Shown in pieces: positions 20,310 through 33,188 of a stretch of DNA of 64,000 nucleotides (the first letter of the stretch is position 1; each line of letters begins with the position of its first letter). Source of the DNA: Phaeotremella fagi (Eukaryota > Basidiomycota > Tremellomycetes > Tremellales > Phaeotremellaceae); contig BCHU01000008.1 in assembly GCA_001599715.1 (NCBI GenBank), forward strand, positions 1 through 64,000, read 5' to 3'. The translations under genes and the position numbers were made by a program. The notes under the pieces were generated by a model, which ran no database searches, was not told the DNA's origin, and saw only the letters and a list, made by a program, of their open reading frames with translations.

Positions 20310-22298
20310 TCACCTGCTCAGTAACCCACCCACATACGTCTCAATCTGCTTCGAATCCAGACGACCATCGATCACTGCAATGTTGAAGCTTCGACTTGTC
20401 ATCTGACCTTTGCTGATATCAACTCTCTCTGTCCAAGCAACTGCTGATCCGATACCAGGATAACTTTCAATCCTAACTACCCATGGGTCGCGCGCAGTGA
20501 TTGGATCTGCAGCAGCGACAATGATCGTTGCGTCTCCGACACTGTTGGGATTACCCTCGAAGCGTGCTGACCAAGATACCCAGGGACTGGTTGTACCATG
20601 AACCTCTTCGCCAGAGACACCTTCTGACAACACCTTCACGTCACTGCACCGTGGTAAACGCCAAAAGAAACCACCATAACCAGCGTTTTCTCGTCCATTG
20701 GTACCGGGACCACCCAATGAAACATCAACTTGAGCAGAAAGCGTCGACGTAAAGGACAAGCTCCAACCTTCATTAAACAAGTCCCACTTCAAAGAACGTT
20801 TCTCCTTTACCAGTAGAGTACCGTCTCGTCCGAACCAATCAATGAGATGATCCATCTGATTGGCCTCCTCATCTATACGTTCCGTCGACATATGACCATG
20901 GTCGTCCAAAAGAATATACCCTTTATCTCTGACAAATGTACCTCCTCCCCATAAACTTGAACCGTTGACGTCTGGTACACAGAATCCTAATCCCAGATGC
21001 CAATCATGATCTGCTGGTCTGATTGCACTAACTTCAACTCCACCTAGGGTCTTGATGGGATGAATAAAAGGTCGCGGTGAAGAGGACGGTTGGGTAGCAG
21101 CTCCATCAGATATCTCGAACAGCAGCTGTTGATCAATTTTACCGGAAGCCAGAACCTTGTCTTGTCCAGTAAACGCCCAAGGTGCTCCAACCTCTGAGAA
21201 CAGAGCGTCGTTCTTTGCTGTGACTCTGATCCATTTTTCTAAATCTTTCAAAAGGAGCTGTTTCCAAGAAGCGACTTCAATGACATCAATATGTTGAGCA
21301 CCGATTCTGATTGGTTGTGAGGTGGATCTGAAGGCTTCCAATATCTTCATAAAAGGTCCGGTCGATTCCAGCGGACATCGTAAAGGAGTTTTGTTTTCTC
21401 GATGGTCAAGTAGGTTTTCGAGCAAATCCAGTCGACCGTATTGAGAAGAAGTACCATCTGAAAGAACAACTTCGTCTGTGGTATAGAATAACGTCGCTGA
21501 ACCCCTTTCACCCACAATTTCAATTTCAGGTTTAGCATTCGTGGGACCGCACAAACTGAGAGCTGCTGTAACGACCACACCGTTGACACCTTTCACCCGC
21601 AGCGATGTCGTGTCGTCGACGTCGATGGCGTTTGCACGATATTGTTCGATTTCAATTGATTGAACGTCATCTGATAATTTGATTTGAGCTATGTGTAGAG
21701 CTGTTGCGACGGCATGAGCTAGGGCGTTGGTCGCAACACCATCAGAAACCGCAACACTGCCGATGTCTCTGTGTCCAGCCCATTTCGCCCTTTTCCAGTA
21801 TGACTCTGCGCGCGACCATATCCCAACAGCTCGAACGGCTTGAACGTTACCAATATCGATTTTACCGTTAGCCAACGCGTCCAAAGCGAGTGAACCAAGA
21901 CTTTGAAACCCGATTTGAACTGCACGACCGGTGTTGTTCTGAACTTGAACGAGTTCTTGATAATCTTGCCATCGAGCGAAAGGTGGTTTTTCGAGAAGTA
22001 AATCAGCACCAGCTTCCAACGCTTCTTTGCCTACAACTCCATGAAGATGAATGGGAACAGCAGCGACGACTAGACCGGGAGCTCCACATTCTGAAATTGC
22101 TTGCCCCAGGGTGTCAAACAATGGGGCGTCATCAGGAGCTTGAAATGAAGGATCGTTTTGGGCTTTGGCGTTGACAAGGGGATCCACCAGAGCGACTATC
22201 TTCACTCGATTATGATAGCTCAATCGGCGTAGATTGGCCAAATGGTAAGCACCGTAACCTCCGACACCAACAAGAATGACTGTAGTGGGGTTGGACAT
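20310..22298 (-). CDS. Gfo/Idh/MocA oxidoreductase fused to a PmoA-like (DUF6807) domain, no introns
   Basis: Single uninterrupted frame of 662 residues. Residues 1 to about 390 form an NAD(P)-dependent Gfo/Idh/MocA dehydrogenase. The dinucleotide loop is ILVGVGGYGAYH, and LLEKPPF is the family EKP motif bearing the catalytic lysine. Residues about 395-662 match the PmoA-like domain found beside sugar and inositol dehydrogenases in bacteria: RPFIHPIKTLGGV, PADHDWHLGLGF, LWGGGTFV and DDHGHMSTE. Function is likely oxidation of a sugar or polyol, with the second domain role unknown. Every other large gene nearby is split by many introns. The absence of introns and the fusion of two partners that are usually separate bacterial genes suggest acquisition by transfer. 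It is convergent with the RraA gene (100 bp). Confidence 0.85.
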   Translation of the reverse strand: MSNPTTVILVGVGGYGAYHLANLRRLSYHNRVKIVALVDPLVNAKAQNDPSFQAPDDAPLFDTLGQAISECGAPGLVVAAVPIHLHGVVGKEALEAGADLLLEKPPFARWQDYQELVQVQNNTGRAVQIGFQSLGSLALDALANGKIDIGNVQAVRAVGIWSRAESYWKRAKWAGHRDIGSVAVSDGVATNALAHAVATALHIAQIKLSDDVQSIEIEQYRANAIDVDDTTSLRVKGVNGVVVTAALSLCGPTNAKPEIEIVGERGSATLFYTTDEVVLSDGTSSQYGRLDLLENLLDHRENKTPLRCPLESTGPFMKILEAFRSTSQPIRIGAQHIDVIEVASWKQLLLKDLEKWIRVTAKNDALFSEVGAPWAFTGQDKVLASGKIDQQLLFEISDGAATQPSSSPRPFIHPIKTLGGVEVSAIRPADHDWHLGLGFCVPDVNGSSLWGGGTFVRDKGYILLDDHGHMSTERIDEEANQMDHLIDWFGRDGTLLVKEKRSLKWDLFNEGWSLSFTSTLSAQVDVSLGGPGTNGRENAGYGGFFWRLPRCSDVKVLSEGVSGEEVHGTTSPWVSWSARFEGNPNSVGDATIIVAAADPITARDPWVVRIESYPGIGSAVAWTERVDISKGQMTSRSFNIAVIDGRLDSKQIETYVGGLLSR

Positions 22299-22838
22299 TT
22301 TTGTTTAGTTTGGAAAGGTGTCATTTGGACTGAGTGATTTAAGCAGAGTCAGTTCGTCGGAAGTGTATTTACGACCGGTCCGGGGAGCCGCGTCATTTGT
22401 GGTAATTCGTATAATTCGTACGTGGAGACCTGTGGAAGACGCGATGGATCGAAGTAAAGCGTGGCCATTACATGTTGTGGATGTTAGCGTTGGAGAGTTG
22501 TTGGAGAAGATGGACAGTCTGGGGGAGATGCCCCAGGATTATGGTACTGGCCAAGTATTGTTTAAGTTGTTAGTCACCACTTTCGGTCGATCGGTAGACT
22601 TCCGCCGGTAGACTTAGACTTAAGAAGCATGCATATTTTTTCAATAGAGAAAAACTGGTCTGTTCAAATAGCACAACATAACTTTCTTCACGTTTACTGG
22701 AACTTCTGCCAGGAATCGTATCTTCGATCTGATTTGTTCCAGGGTTACACCGTGTAGAAAAGAGAGGGACTGTTGAGGCTGTTGAGTTAGGGATATGCTG
22801 GCACTACAATCCTACATCCGTCTAGTACAACCGGAGAT
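22299..22838. other. Intergenic region, no supported gene
   Basis: An open frame at 22318-22611 on the + strand begins at GTG, has no homologous motif and overlaps the promoter of the fusion gene, so it is not called. Nothing else is recognised. Confidence 0.5.
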
Positions 22839-25048
22839 CTATTGCAATTTCAACTTTTCTATCGTCGCGGTGGCCAGTTCAAGAAATTGTTTGTCATCTG
22901 AATATGAGCAATTTCCTTCCACATCGACTTACATTCACAGTACGGATAATCTTCTCTATCCGTCACTCCAGAGGTAAACACGTTGTGTAGCTAAACAATC
23001 AATCTCCCTTCAGTACGTGACTTACAGTTCGTATGCCATGCTCGTATCTCTCGAGGGCAGTCTCCTTGGACATCAACGTCTTGGAACCGAGTTTCCCTAA
23101 CCAAAATCCCACCGCTGTTTCACCACTCACACTGGGGACGTAGTATTGTTCGATCCAGACGAGATTACGCAAAATAGTGACAAGAATAGTAGTCAGAGCA
23201 AATGAACCTAGAGTTTGGACCTCCTCAAAGTTTTCCGAGTACAACAGCATGTACACCCCAGAGTGTAGTGTTATCGCTTTGTAATCACGAGCCCTCTGCA
23301 GCCAGATAAAACTTGTTGGCGCAAGCCACACCTTTGCAGGACAAGGCAAAACCGTCCTTGCCAAATCTGTCGATTCGAAAGCACATGGAATAGAGGTATC
23401 CACTGTCGCCATCATATCAAAGTGCCAAATTTGCCATAAAGTACGACGTCTCGATTCGATGCTGGACCAGTTTTTCCAAGCCAAGTCGAGCTCGTTGGAG
23501 GTACAAGGGAGGTATGGTATGACTCTACCAATGGCACAGATATCGTGATGTTCACCTTCTAGAAGGATTCGACGAGTGATCTGAGTATCAGTTGAGTAGT
23601 GGTAGTTGGACTCACATTAACAATGGTGATGCGGAACATGTACGCCCTGGAACGGTCGACGACACTTTGACTCAGAATGGACGGCGCTTGTAACAAGATC
23701 AATGCTTGGAGATTGGATAGATTGAATTCCGTCATTCGTAGTCTTCGTCCAACTGCAAATGTCTAAGTGGTAAGTTCAAGTAGATCTACGGCTTACCTTT
23801 ATCAGTTCGGACATGAGATCGTCACGAACCCTAGGAGCGGCCTCCCATGAGTGGGTGATCGACGTCGTTTCCGGATGGTTGCCAATTGTTTGAGTGAGAG
23901 CCGCCGGTTCCAACCCTTCGCTGATCATCATCGCACCAATGATACAAAACGTTATCGCCAGTGCTGGACTGGTGGCCAGTAGTTGAAACAATGGTTCATG
24001 TATGAACATAAATTGGGAAGTTACACGATCAAAAGTGTGTTCTGCGTATATGTGTAAAGATGCGGATGGAGGAAGGGACCAATTGGGTTTCCGAGACCAA
24101 AGTGAGAGGTGGATTGGTGAAAGGCTATGACAGGTTAGTAGAGGTATTTGAAAAAATCTCACCTAGACCGCATTGATGGTTGTGGAATTGTTACCATGCT
24201 GGGCTGTGTAGATCCTACATCACCAGGGAGCGGAGAGAATCCTTCGGTCGGAGATGTTTGATTCACAAGGAGTCCCAGGACAATATTCGTCTGCGGTAGT
24301 GTATTTGAACGCATAGACGGCTCGTGATCGTCTGAAGCTGTATCCGTACTCTGTATCTGAGGTTGTATCGGGGTCGGAATTTCGGCTATCGTGTAATCTC
24401 CACTCCTTTCCCAGTCCACGAATGAATTCAATTGCTCCTCCTCCGAGAACGATAGAAGAAGCGCTTCCAAGTTCGGTGCTGACCAGTCGAAACCACTCAA
24501 CGGAACATCTTCGAGGCTGTGGAAGGATTCTTGACCGCTTTGAACCCGTGAGACTACGACTGGAGTAGGAGAGTCCCAAACGTCGGACATGGAGCTTTGA
24601 AATGAGTTGGATGTCGTACTTGATTCAGCTGTAGTTGGCATCGCTTCAAAGGTGCGGCTGCTATCCGATGCGTTGACTCCACGATCTGTGATTGTTGATG
24701 TCAAACTTTGCATCGAGTCCAAAGGATGCCATCGTCGTTGATGCCGCCTCATCGCATCGCTAGTCACACAATCAGCATGGTAATGGTAACTATAAACATC
24801 AACTGACCTTCTATTAAAACTAAGACTACATGTAGGGCAGACGAATGGCCGTTCATCAATATCTGGTCGTTGTTCAGTTGTTTGTTTTCGAGGTTAATAC
24901 GACTTACGGATCTGTTGATGGCGTCGAAGATAGCTAGCTTTGGCGAATTTCTATATATGTCAGTCAATTATTCAATGCTCCACCTACTCTTTGGCATCCA
25001 ACGAATGAACATGTGAATTGATGATCCTTGCCAGGCGGTGGAAACATT
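22839..25048 (-). CDS. C2H2 zinc-finger transcription factor with fungal-specific middle domain
   Basis: Nuclear regulator. The start at 25046-25048 (MFPPPGKDHQFT) is supported by splicing two small exons into two consecutive fingers. The first is C-x4-C-x12-H-x3-H (CSFVGCQRKFAKASYLRRH, then IH), the second C-x2-C-x12-H-x4-H (CPTCSLSFNRSDAMRRH, then WH), joined by IDERPFV in place of the usual TGEKPF linker. A serine/threonine-rich region follows (24159-24730). The fungal transcription-factor domain comes next (WKNWSSIESRRRTLWQIWHFDMM, near 23430-23480) and the C-terminus is rebuilt through two introns to end EYDKQFLELATATIEKLKLQ at 22839. It belongs to the C2H2-plus-middle-homology class rather than the zinc-cluster class. 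It is divergent from the aldo-keto reductase with a 213-bp shared promoter. Confidence 0.83.
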
Positions 25049-25261
25049 ACACGACGTGATAGATAATCTCAGAGTTGTTGTGCTGTATTTTGCTCCCGTT
25101 GAGGCGGTGGACACAATCTTATTCGCTCCCTGCCCATACCAATTAGCAGTGAGGTGGTGGCTACAGGTGGAGTCGGTGGCTTCGGTGGCCTCAGTGGAGC
25201 CCAGATATTTAATATGTTGATTCCGTATTCAGTTTTACTAACTACAATTGCCTACAGCACA
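25049..25261. promoter_or_regulatory. Divergent promoter between the C2H2 regulator and the aldo-keto reductase
   Basis: A 213-bp gap between two divergent ATGs. It contains a run of GGTGG(C/T) repeats (about 25150-25200), noticeably G-rich for the region. Confidence 0.5.
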
Positions 25262-26803
25262 ATGGGATTCGCTGAACTTCTTGCTCCAGTACCTGAGCCT
25301 CAAACTCAGTTAGGTCATCTTCGTATCCTGTCACCTACATGTGGTCTTCGGTAAGTGCATGTATTTCCACGGCAGTCTAATGCTTTTAGAGTTAATGCTT
25401 TCGCTCTGGGTGGGATGTCGTTTGGTAAGTTGCCATGTTTCAAATCAGCAGTAGCATTAACACATCTCTAGGTGAAGCCTGGTCTGATGTGCTTCCACCA
25501 ATGAACCGAGAAGTAGCGTTTAAAATCCTAGATGCTTGGTATAAAGCTGGTGGGGTCCATCTTGATACTTCCAACCACTACCAGGTTAGTTAGTCGCAAT
25601 GCATCTTACTAACACCGCTAGAACGAAGAGAGCGAGACTATAATCGGGGAATGGATGGCGTCACGAGACAACCGTGACAATCTAGTCATTGGAACTAAGT
25701 TCACTTCAACGTGAGTGTAGATACGCTGATGGCCTGACGTCAGATTTCGAGGTTGGAAGCAGGGCAAAAATGAGGCTGCTAATTTATCTGGGAACCATCG
25801 CAAAAGCGCCCACGTATCGCTTCGAGAGTCACTAAAGAAGTTGCAAACTGATTATGTGAGTTGACAGTGGGATATGGACTGATGAACAGGTTGATATTCT
25901 TTACATCCATTTTGTACGTAATTATCCATGACTAGCTAACGACAGTGGGACTATACCACTTCTATACCAGAACTAATGGACACACTGGACATGCTCGTCA
26001 AGCAAGGTAAAGTTCTTCATCTGGGCGCTTCAAACCTCCCTGCGTGGGTTGTGGCTGGCTGCAATTCATACGCGACGTAAGTGTGATTGACGGGGCTTGT
26101 TCAAATAACTCAACTAGAACGGCACATAAAACCCCCTTTGCTATTTACCAAGGAAAGTGGAACGTCCTGGATAGGTCAATCGAGCAGGATATTGTACCTA
26201 TGGCAAGGCATTATGGCATGGCTATTCAACCATGGGCTGCTCTGGCACAGGGAAGACTACAGACTCGTGCAGAGGTGAGCCGCAAGATTGTACCATTTCT
26301 GATCTATTTCTAGCGCAAACGATTGATGGAATCGAAAACTTTCCGTTCCGGCACTAAAGGAGAATTGACTGCACTTGAGCTTGAAATGAGTGATGTTCTT
26401 GAAGGTATAGCAGAGAAACACGAAGTGAAGAGCCTTGCACCAATATTACTGGCGTGGCTGTATTGCAAATACACGTATTGTTTCCCAGTGATTGGTGTTC
26501 ATACACTTGAGGTATGGTACTGATGTGATCTTATGTGTTGACATTTTATAGCAACTTGATCAGAACATCGATGCTCTCAAAATCAAGCTTGATAGCGACG
26601 ATATCGCGAAGATCGATGGTAGGTTGATTCAATTTCTCCCACTCACCATTGCAGCTGTCAATCCCACGAATTTTGGATACCCAAACAACTTCAATGGAGA
26701 TGATCCTCACGAAACTGGATCTTCAACTGCTGTTCCTTCTGGACAGCTCGGAACTATCGATTGGGTAGTTGATCGCAAGATTTATTCGTCTCAGATGGAG
26801 TAG
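25262..26803 (+). CDS. Aldo-keto reductase, aryl-alcohol dehydrogenase (AAD) type
   Basis: Cytosolic NADPH-dependent reductase of aldehydes/aryl compounds. The start at 25262 ([13 protein letters not shown]) leads over several short introns to [12 protein letters not shown] and the catalytic tetrad: Asp/Tyr in [11 protein letters not shown], Lys in VIGTKFTS, His in YIHFWDY. Then [39 protein letters not shown] and [18 protein letters not shown] (NADP-binding end of the barrel). It ends YSSQME at 26803 and is about 390 residues, typical for AAD proteins. It is paired with the C2H2 regulator upstream and convergent with the MFS gene. Confidence 0.9.
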
Positions 26804-26872
26804 GATTGTTGAGGATTGGTCTTTTTCGGAATGCATTTTTTGTCCTATCAAACTACAGTATACACAACCCCT

Positions 26873-28766
26873 CTACTCCGCCTTTGCCTGAACCTCAGGT
26901 TGGTTCCCAAACAATTCCCTTCCTACAGTGCGGAACTTGCGAGCGGGAACGCCCTGTTCAAACAGCTACATATCAGCCAAGTTCAACCATCCACTCACCT
27001 CATCGATTTCCGCAAAAGTGAGATCTTTCGGCTCTGGTAGTCGGAAGTATATCCATACAATACACAACAAGCAAAAGCCCGCCCAAAAGAAGCCAGTTTT
27101 CCCTTGCCAATTCCATGCGGTTCTGTCCATTAGCTAGGTCCTTGGCTAGACTTACGGATTGATCATGTAAGGGTTGAAGGTAGATTTGACAATCGCGATG
27201 GTAACATAAGTTGCCCTTCCTAGATTCATGGTCTTGATTAAAAGCTGTCTGGATGGAATTTCTGAAACCAAGGAATATGCAATACTTCCAACAGTACTTT
27301 GATAACACACAGACCAACAAAGCAACATGGCTCCGACAGCCCATGACGACGCAGTGTTGCCAATGAGGGAGATACCACCGATGAGGATAAGAGCAATACA
27401 CATGGCTACACAACCGTAAAGGTATAGAGTACTAGATGTTAGCCAATTCGTTAATTTGACCTACCGTCTGCCCACGTTCGAAGCCATGAGCGTCCAAGCT
27501 ATCAAGACACCTCCGGTGTTGATTCCATACTGCCCCATACTGAGGTCGAAAGCGTGCGTGGTAGACATCCCAGCTTGTTCAAGGAAGTAAGCGGTAATGT
27601 TGAGAAACGCTGTTGTCAGTGAAGATTAGGTTCTGACCTACCACTCCCGCAAAGCTGCTGCACTGCCCAAACACCACAGACGATTTCGGTTCGGCGTAAA
27701 TTCGTACCACGGAAACAATCAACATACGAGGCGTTTGATCGGATCTAAAGTCAGACATGGTCGTTCGATTCACTTACCTGCTTCTCGTTCTCATGAGTTT
27801 GAACCATCAAAGCAACCTGCTCGTCAACAGAGAAGATGTCCTCCTCGCGATCACTTGTCAAACGCAAGAGGGAACGTTTGGCATCCTCTCTACGACCCTT
27901 TCGAACCAACCACCATGGAGATTCAGGCGCAAAGAAGCAAATGACAATAAGGGGCACGGGCCATATCCACTGGAGAGCGAAAGGGATTCTCCAACCCCAT
28001 TCGTCTGTCCTACTGAGTAAAGCTCTCAGAACCCCAAGTGACAAAAGCTGTCCAATCCCCCAACAGGCGTTGACCCAGGTGGTAAGGTATGGACGTAAAG
28101 CGACAGGTGCCACTTCAGAAGCATACGCCGTCGTGAGAGTTTGGAAAACTGTGGTCAATTTGGCTCATAACAACGACCTACTTCCCCATGGAATACCCTG
28201 AAGAATCTCTGCTACCACGAGAGTTGGCAAGTTTTGGGCAAAGAACGGAATGAAGATGAAGATGGTGATCAAGACAAGACCGAGTATCATGACTTTGCGA
28301 TAGCCATATCTTTCAGCCGCCCAACCGTTTAAAATCAAACCTAAACGTCAGAGCTGACAAAGACAGCGACTCACCCATGATTTGACCGATGGAAGCGCCA
28401 TTCGACAAACCTGCTTGCCATGCAGCCGATACCTGACATGCACCCGCTGCGTTACATGTTCCAAATTGCTTCTGGAAAGCGGGATAGGCGTCTGACGTCA
28501 GTCATATACAGACGAAGTCATATACACAATGAACTCAAGAGAATCAAGTCGAAACCTGGGTGTTAGTTTTGAACTTGAATGGCAAACGTACCATCCATTA
28601 CTACGGCGAAGGATAACCCAATGGACCATGCTGAAGCCTTTGGATACAATTTCAATGCCTGCCACAATGAAAGCTGATGCTCCTTGGTAGTGGCCGCTTG
28701 AGCATCCCTCAGTTGCTCAGAGTCTAGAGGGATTTTTGAAGTAGAAGCTGTTTCGATTGTTGACAT
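26873..28766 (-). CDS. MFS sugar transporter, maltose/alpha-glucoside (MAL) type
   Basis: Plasma-membrane H+ sugar symporter. The start at 28764-28766 (MSTIETASTSKIPLD) opens a long hydrophilic N-terminus with HQLSLWQALKLYPKA, typical of MAL permeases. TVVFQTLTTAYASEVAPVALRPYLT, the loop motif PESPWWLVRKGRRE and SEIPSRQL follow. The last exons give RLPEPKDLTFAEIDELFEQGVPARKF, the canonical MAL-family C-terminal signature, ending at 26873. About eight introns, about 540 residues. A relative lies at 33189-35122. It is divergent from the arylsulfatase gene, with which it may be co-regulated. Confidence 0.87.
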
Positions 28767-29323
28767 TTTGACCTAGTTGTGGAGGAAAAAAGTAATCCAT
28801 CCCATTTTTGAACTATCTTTATAATCTTTTTCGATTACTTTAATTTACCGGACTTGCGGGGCATAATTGTTGCTGTCGCAATACCAAGGGAATATGTCGT
28901 GGAGCCCTTTTCCCACCGAAACAAACAAATATCACGAATATTTTTGGTCATGTGTTTGTTGTCGGTTCTGACCGGAGGAGAGAAAGCAAAAGCAAGCCAT
29001 AGCTGAGCTGAAAACAAAGTGGGGTCCATCTACAACAAAAACTCGCCGAACGGTTTACGATTACTGTTCAAACCTGCCATATCACGAATCGTCAACAAGA
29101 TTCGTATTAAGAAACAAGAAGTTTATCGTGATTTTGACACCCCTCTATTCTTGATGGAAGTCGCAATGCTATGATAATTCGCCGTGGAGCCCACTATCCC
29201 CCCGAACCCAACAATCAATCACGAATAGTTTTTCACATCATGTGATTGCTCTACCGGAGCAGCCGATGGACCGGTTTATACTTAAAGTCAAGTTATCAAC
29301 TCTAAGCATCAGACATAGTCACC
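28767..29323. promoter_or_regulatory. Divergent promoter of the transporter and the sulfatase, with an imperfect 80-bp direct repeat
   Basis: The region holds two copies of an approximately 80-bp element at about 28875-28953 and 29160-29243. They share GTCGCAAT, CGTGGAGCCC, CCGAA, ATCACGAATA and TCATGTG in the same order and spacing (hand estimate about 70-75% identity). A further fragment with ATATCACGAAT is near 29080. Copy A is some 110-190 bp upstream of the transporter ATG, copy B some 80-165 bp upstream of the sulfatase ATG. Confidence 0.6.
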
Positions 29324-31336
<2,013 letters not shown>

Positions 31337-31489
31337 GTAGATAGATGGAATGCATCGGACGTGTTATCTTGGCATGGAGCGACTACGGGGCACCACTTTT
31401 TAGTATGAACTTTATTTACTCGCTCCACATATCCGACGACTTTACAGCAAGCTCTCTCTCCATTGCAACAAACATTCAATATTTTGAGA

Positions 31490-31838
31490 ATGTCCGAGAA
31501 ATCATTTGACAAGGATGGTGTGGCTGAAATTCCAGTCCAAGTGTAAGTTGTAATCCGAAAGCTCATTTGTTTGGCCTTACTGAACCTATCCAAGAAACAC
31601 CAGAACCAGAGCTAGACATCCAAGATCTGCAAACGCATTTGGAATTCTGATAATCTTGGGTACACTTGGATTTCTAGGGTGGATTTTTTTCTTCATCGCA
31701 CCAGAAGGAGCTAGAAAAGTAGCTCGAACTGAAGCATCACAAGAAGCCAGTCTTCAGACTCCCGAATTGTTGCGACAATTGCTGGAGGAGATTCAGGCTT
31801 TGAGGATGGATATTAAGAAAGTTGTTGACCGGGGTTAG
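31490..31838 (+). CDS. Small one-helix membrane protein with C-terminal coiled coil, unknown function
   Basis: Not a recognised family. One intron (about 31543-31602) interrupts a GTA valine codon in phase 2. The 98-residue product has a hydrophilic N-terminus (MSEKSFDKDG), a basic stretch (NTRTRARHPR), one hydrophobic helix at about residues 33-53 (FGILIILGTLGFLGWIFFF), then APEGARKV and an amphipathic heptad tail (ELLRQLLEEIQALRMDIKKV). It is probably a single-pass membrane protein that oligomerises through the tail. A similar gene with the same intron phase and nearly the same intron position lies at 32522-32886. Confidence 0.6.
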
Positions 31839-31980
31839 GAGTTTATTATATCAGTTGGCGTATGCAAAGTCGAGGTAATGATAACGAAGTTTGGTGAATC
31901 TCAAAACTTGACTGCCTAATCACGCTTCGTCATCATCGAAGGATTGCGACATCGCGAGCATGGAAGCATTTACTGAATGA

Positions 31981-32233
31981 ATGTCTGCATCTGTGTCACT
32001 TGAATCAATAGTCATTTTCCTTCCCATAGTACTTGAGAATTGCTGGGTGGCTCCCAAATTAAACAGAGTGTGATCGTCAACAGGCTATGGAAGATCTTAC
32101 CCTTGAAACTCCTCAGATAATTCAACTGTTGGATCAAATGAGAACAATCCTGGATGGGCTTGTGCGCATTTTCGAACAAGGCCTTAGGTGGGGACGATGT
32201 AGCATTGAGGCAGATGGTACAATTACATTATGA
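31981..32233 (+). pseudogene. Probable decayed copy of the small membrane/coiled-coil protein
   Basis: An ATG at 31981 opens a short hydrophobic peptide (SIVIFLPIVLENCWVAPKLNRV) that stops at 32071-32073. A shifted frame from 32087 then gives LETPQIIQLLDQMRTILDGL, ending at 32233. The order hydrophobic helix, APxxxRxV, TPxxxQLL heptad tail mirrors the intact gene just upstream (IAPEGARKV, TPELLRQLL). No usable intron could restore the frame. Similarity is short, so this is a moderate call. Confidence 0.4.
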
Positions 32234-32424
32234 CGACTCAAAAGGTGCTTCCGATGGTGTAACAAAATACTCCTTGAGATAATCTAAGAGCTCTGACGTC
32301 TCTGACGTCTCCCCAGATCCGAACTAGTGCAAGTATTTCCTTGAACATTTCACAAACCATTCATTGTAATCGCGTCGTCAAAGGTGGCTTTCCTGTGACA
32401 GGCGACAATTCAATATCGATCAGG

Positions 32425-32432
32425 TATATAAA
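32425..32432 (+). promoter_or_regulatory. TATA box of the second small membrane-protein gene
   Basis: tatataaa lies 90 bp upstream of the ATG at 32522, with a CA-rich leader between. Confidence 0.5.
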
Positions 32433-32521
32433 CCACCGAGGACATTTCATTTCTGCTTCTCTTAACATCGACCAAACCACAAGAACCCACAAGCAAACTC
32501 ACTCAAAACGATCACTGGACA

Positions 32522-32886
32522 ATGTCGGATAAATCTACCCAACAACATATGCCTCATAAATCATCACCGCCCGTGGTGTAGGCTTACTTCTGTTTGTTGT
32601 GTAATTCTTATAATGACGTGAGCTGACAACACTTTCCAGAGCTCTTCAAACGATCCCAGACGACGTCAGAGTTGGCTTGATGATGTTAACCCCATTCTTC
32701 CTGTTTTTCGTTGGATTTCTCGCACATCTCGTCCTTGTCGGGAGGCCAGCGGCTCAATGTGAATCTTTACAAAAAACGGTTGAAGCACTGAATGAAGGAA
32801 TTTTGGGGAATTTCTCTATAAACGACCTTGTTCAGGAGGTCAGAGGTTTGAAGATCGCGATGGAGAAGATTGCCGCTCAGATGTGA
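32522..32886 (+). CDS. Small one-helix membrane protein with C-terminal coiled coil, paralogue
   Basis: Product of 100 residues, unknown function. It starts MSDKSTQQHM (compare MSEKSFDKDG upstream). The intron (about 32576-32638) again splits a GTA valine codon in phase 2, at residue 19 versus 18. A hydrophobic helix at about residues 31-52 (VGLMMLTPFFLFFVGFLAHL) follows, then a heptad tail (LQKTVEALNE, DLVQEVRGLKIAMEKIA). Length, architecture and intron position match the gene at 31490, so the two are probably diverged tandem duplicates. Confidence 0.6.
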
Positions 32887-33188
32887 TCGTGTTTTCATAG
32901 GTCGAGCGATATGGAATATTGTCAACGGCATACGAAGAAGCGTTGGTCGTTGCTGAAGGGAGTGTGATTAAGTCGGCTGTCTATCCTTCTCATGGGAATT
33001 CATGTTATGAGTTGACCGTAAAATGCCCAACTGGCAACAAGGCTAAATAATCTCTAAAGTGAGGGGACGAAATAAGTATTCCTCCCAAATCGCAATGTGG
33101 CACTTCGTCAAACACACATACTTGTATTCATAAACCGAAAGGTATAAACTTTCCACAACAACTCAAGACCAACCATTGCTATCATACA
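32887..33188. other. Intergenic region, nothing recognised
   Basis: About 300 bp between the 3' ends of the small membrane-protein gene and the convergent transporter gene. No coding sequence or repeat is seen. Confidence 0.4.

Noticed and set aside
22318..22611. Open frame of about 97 codons on the + strand
   Set aside because: It begins at GTG within the promoter of the fusion gene and shows no domain or conserved pattern.
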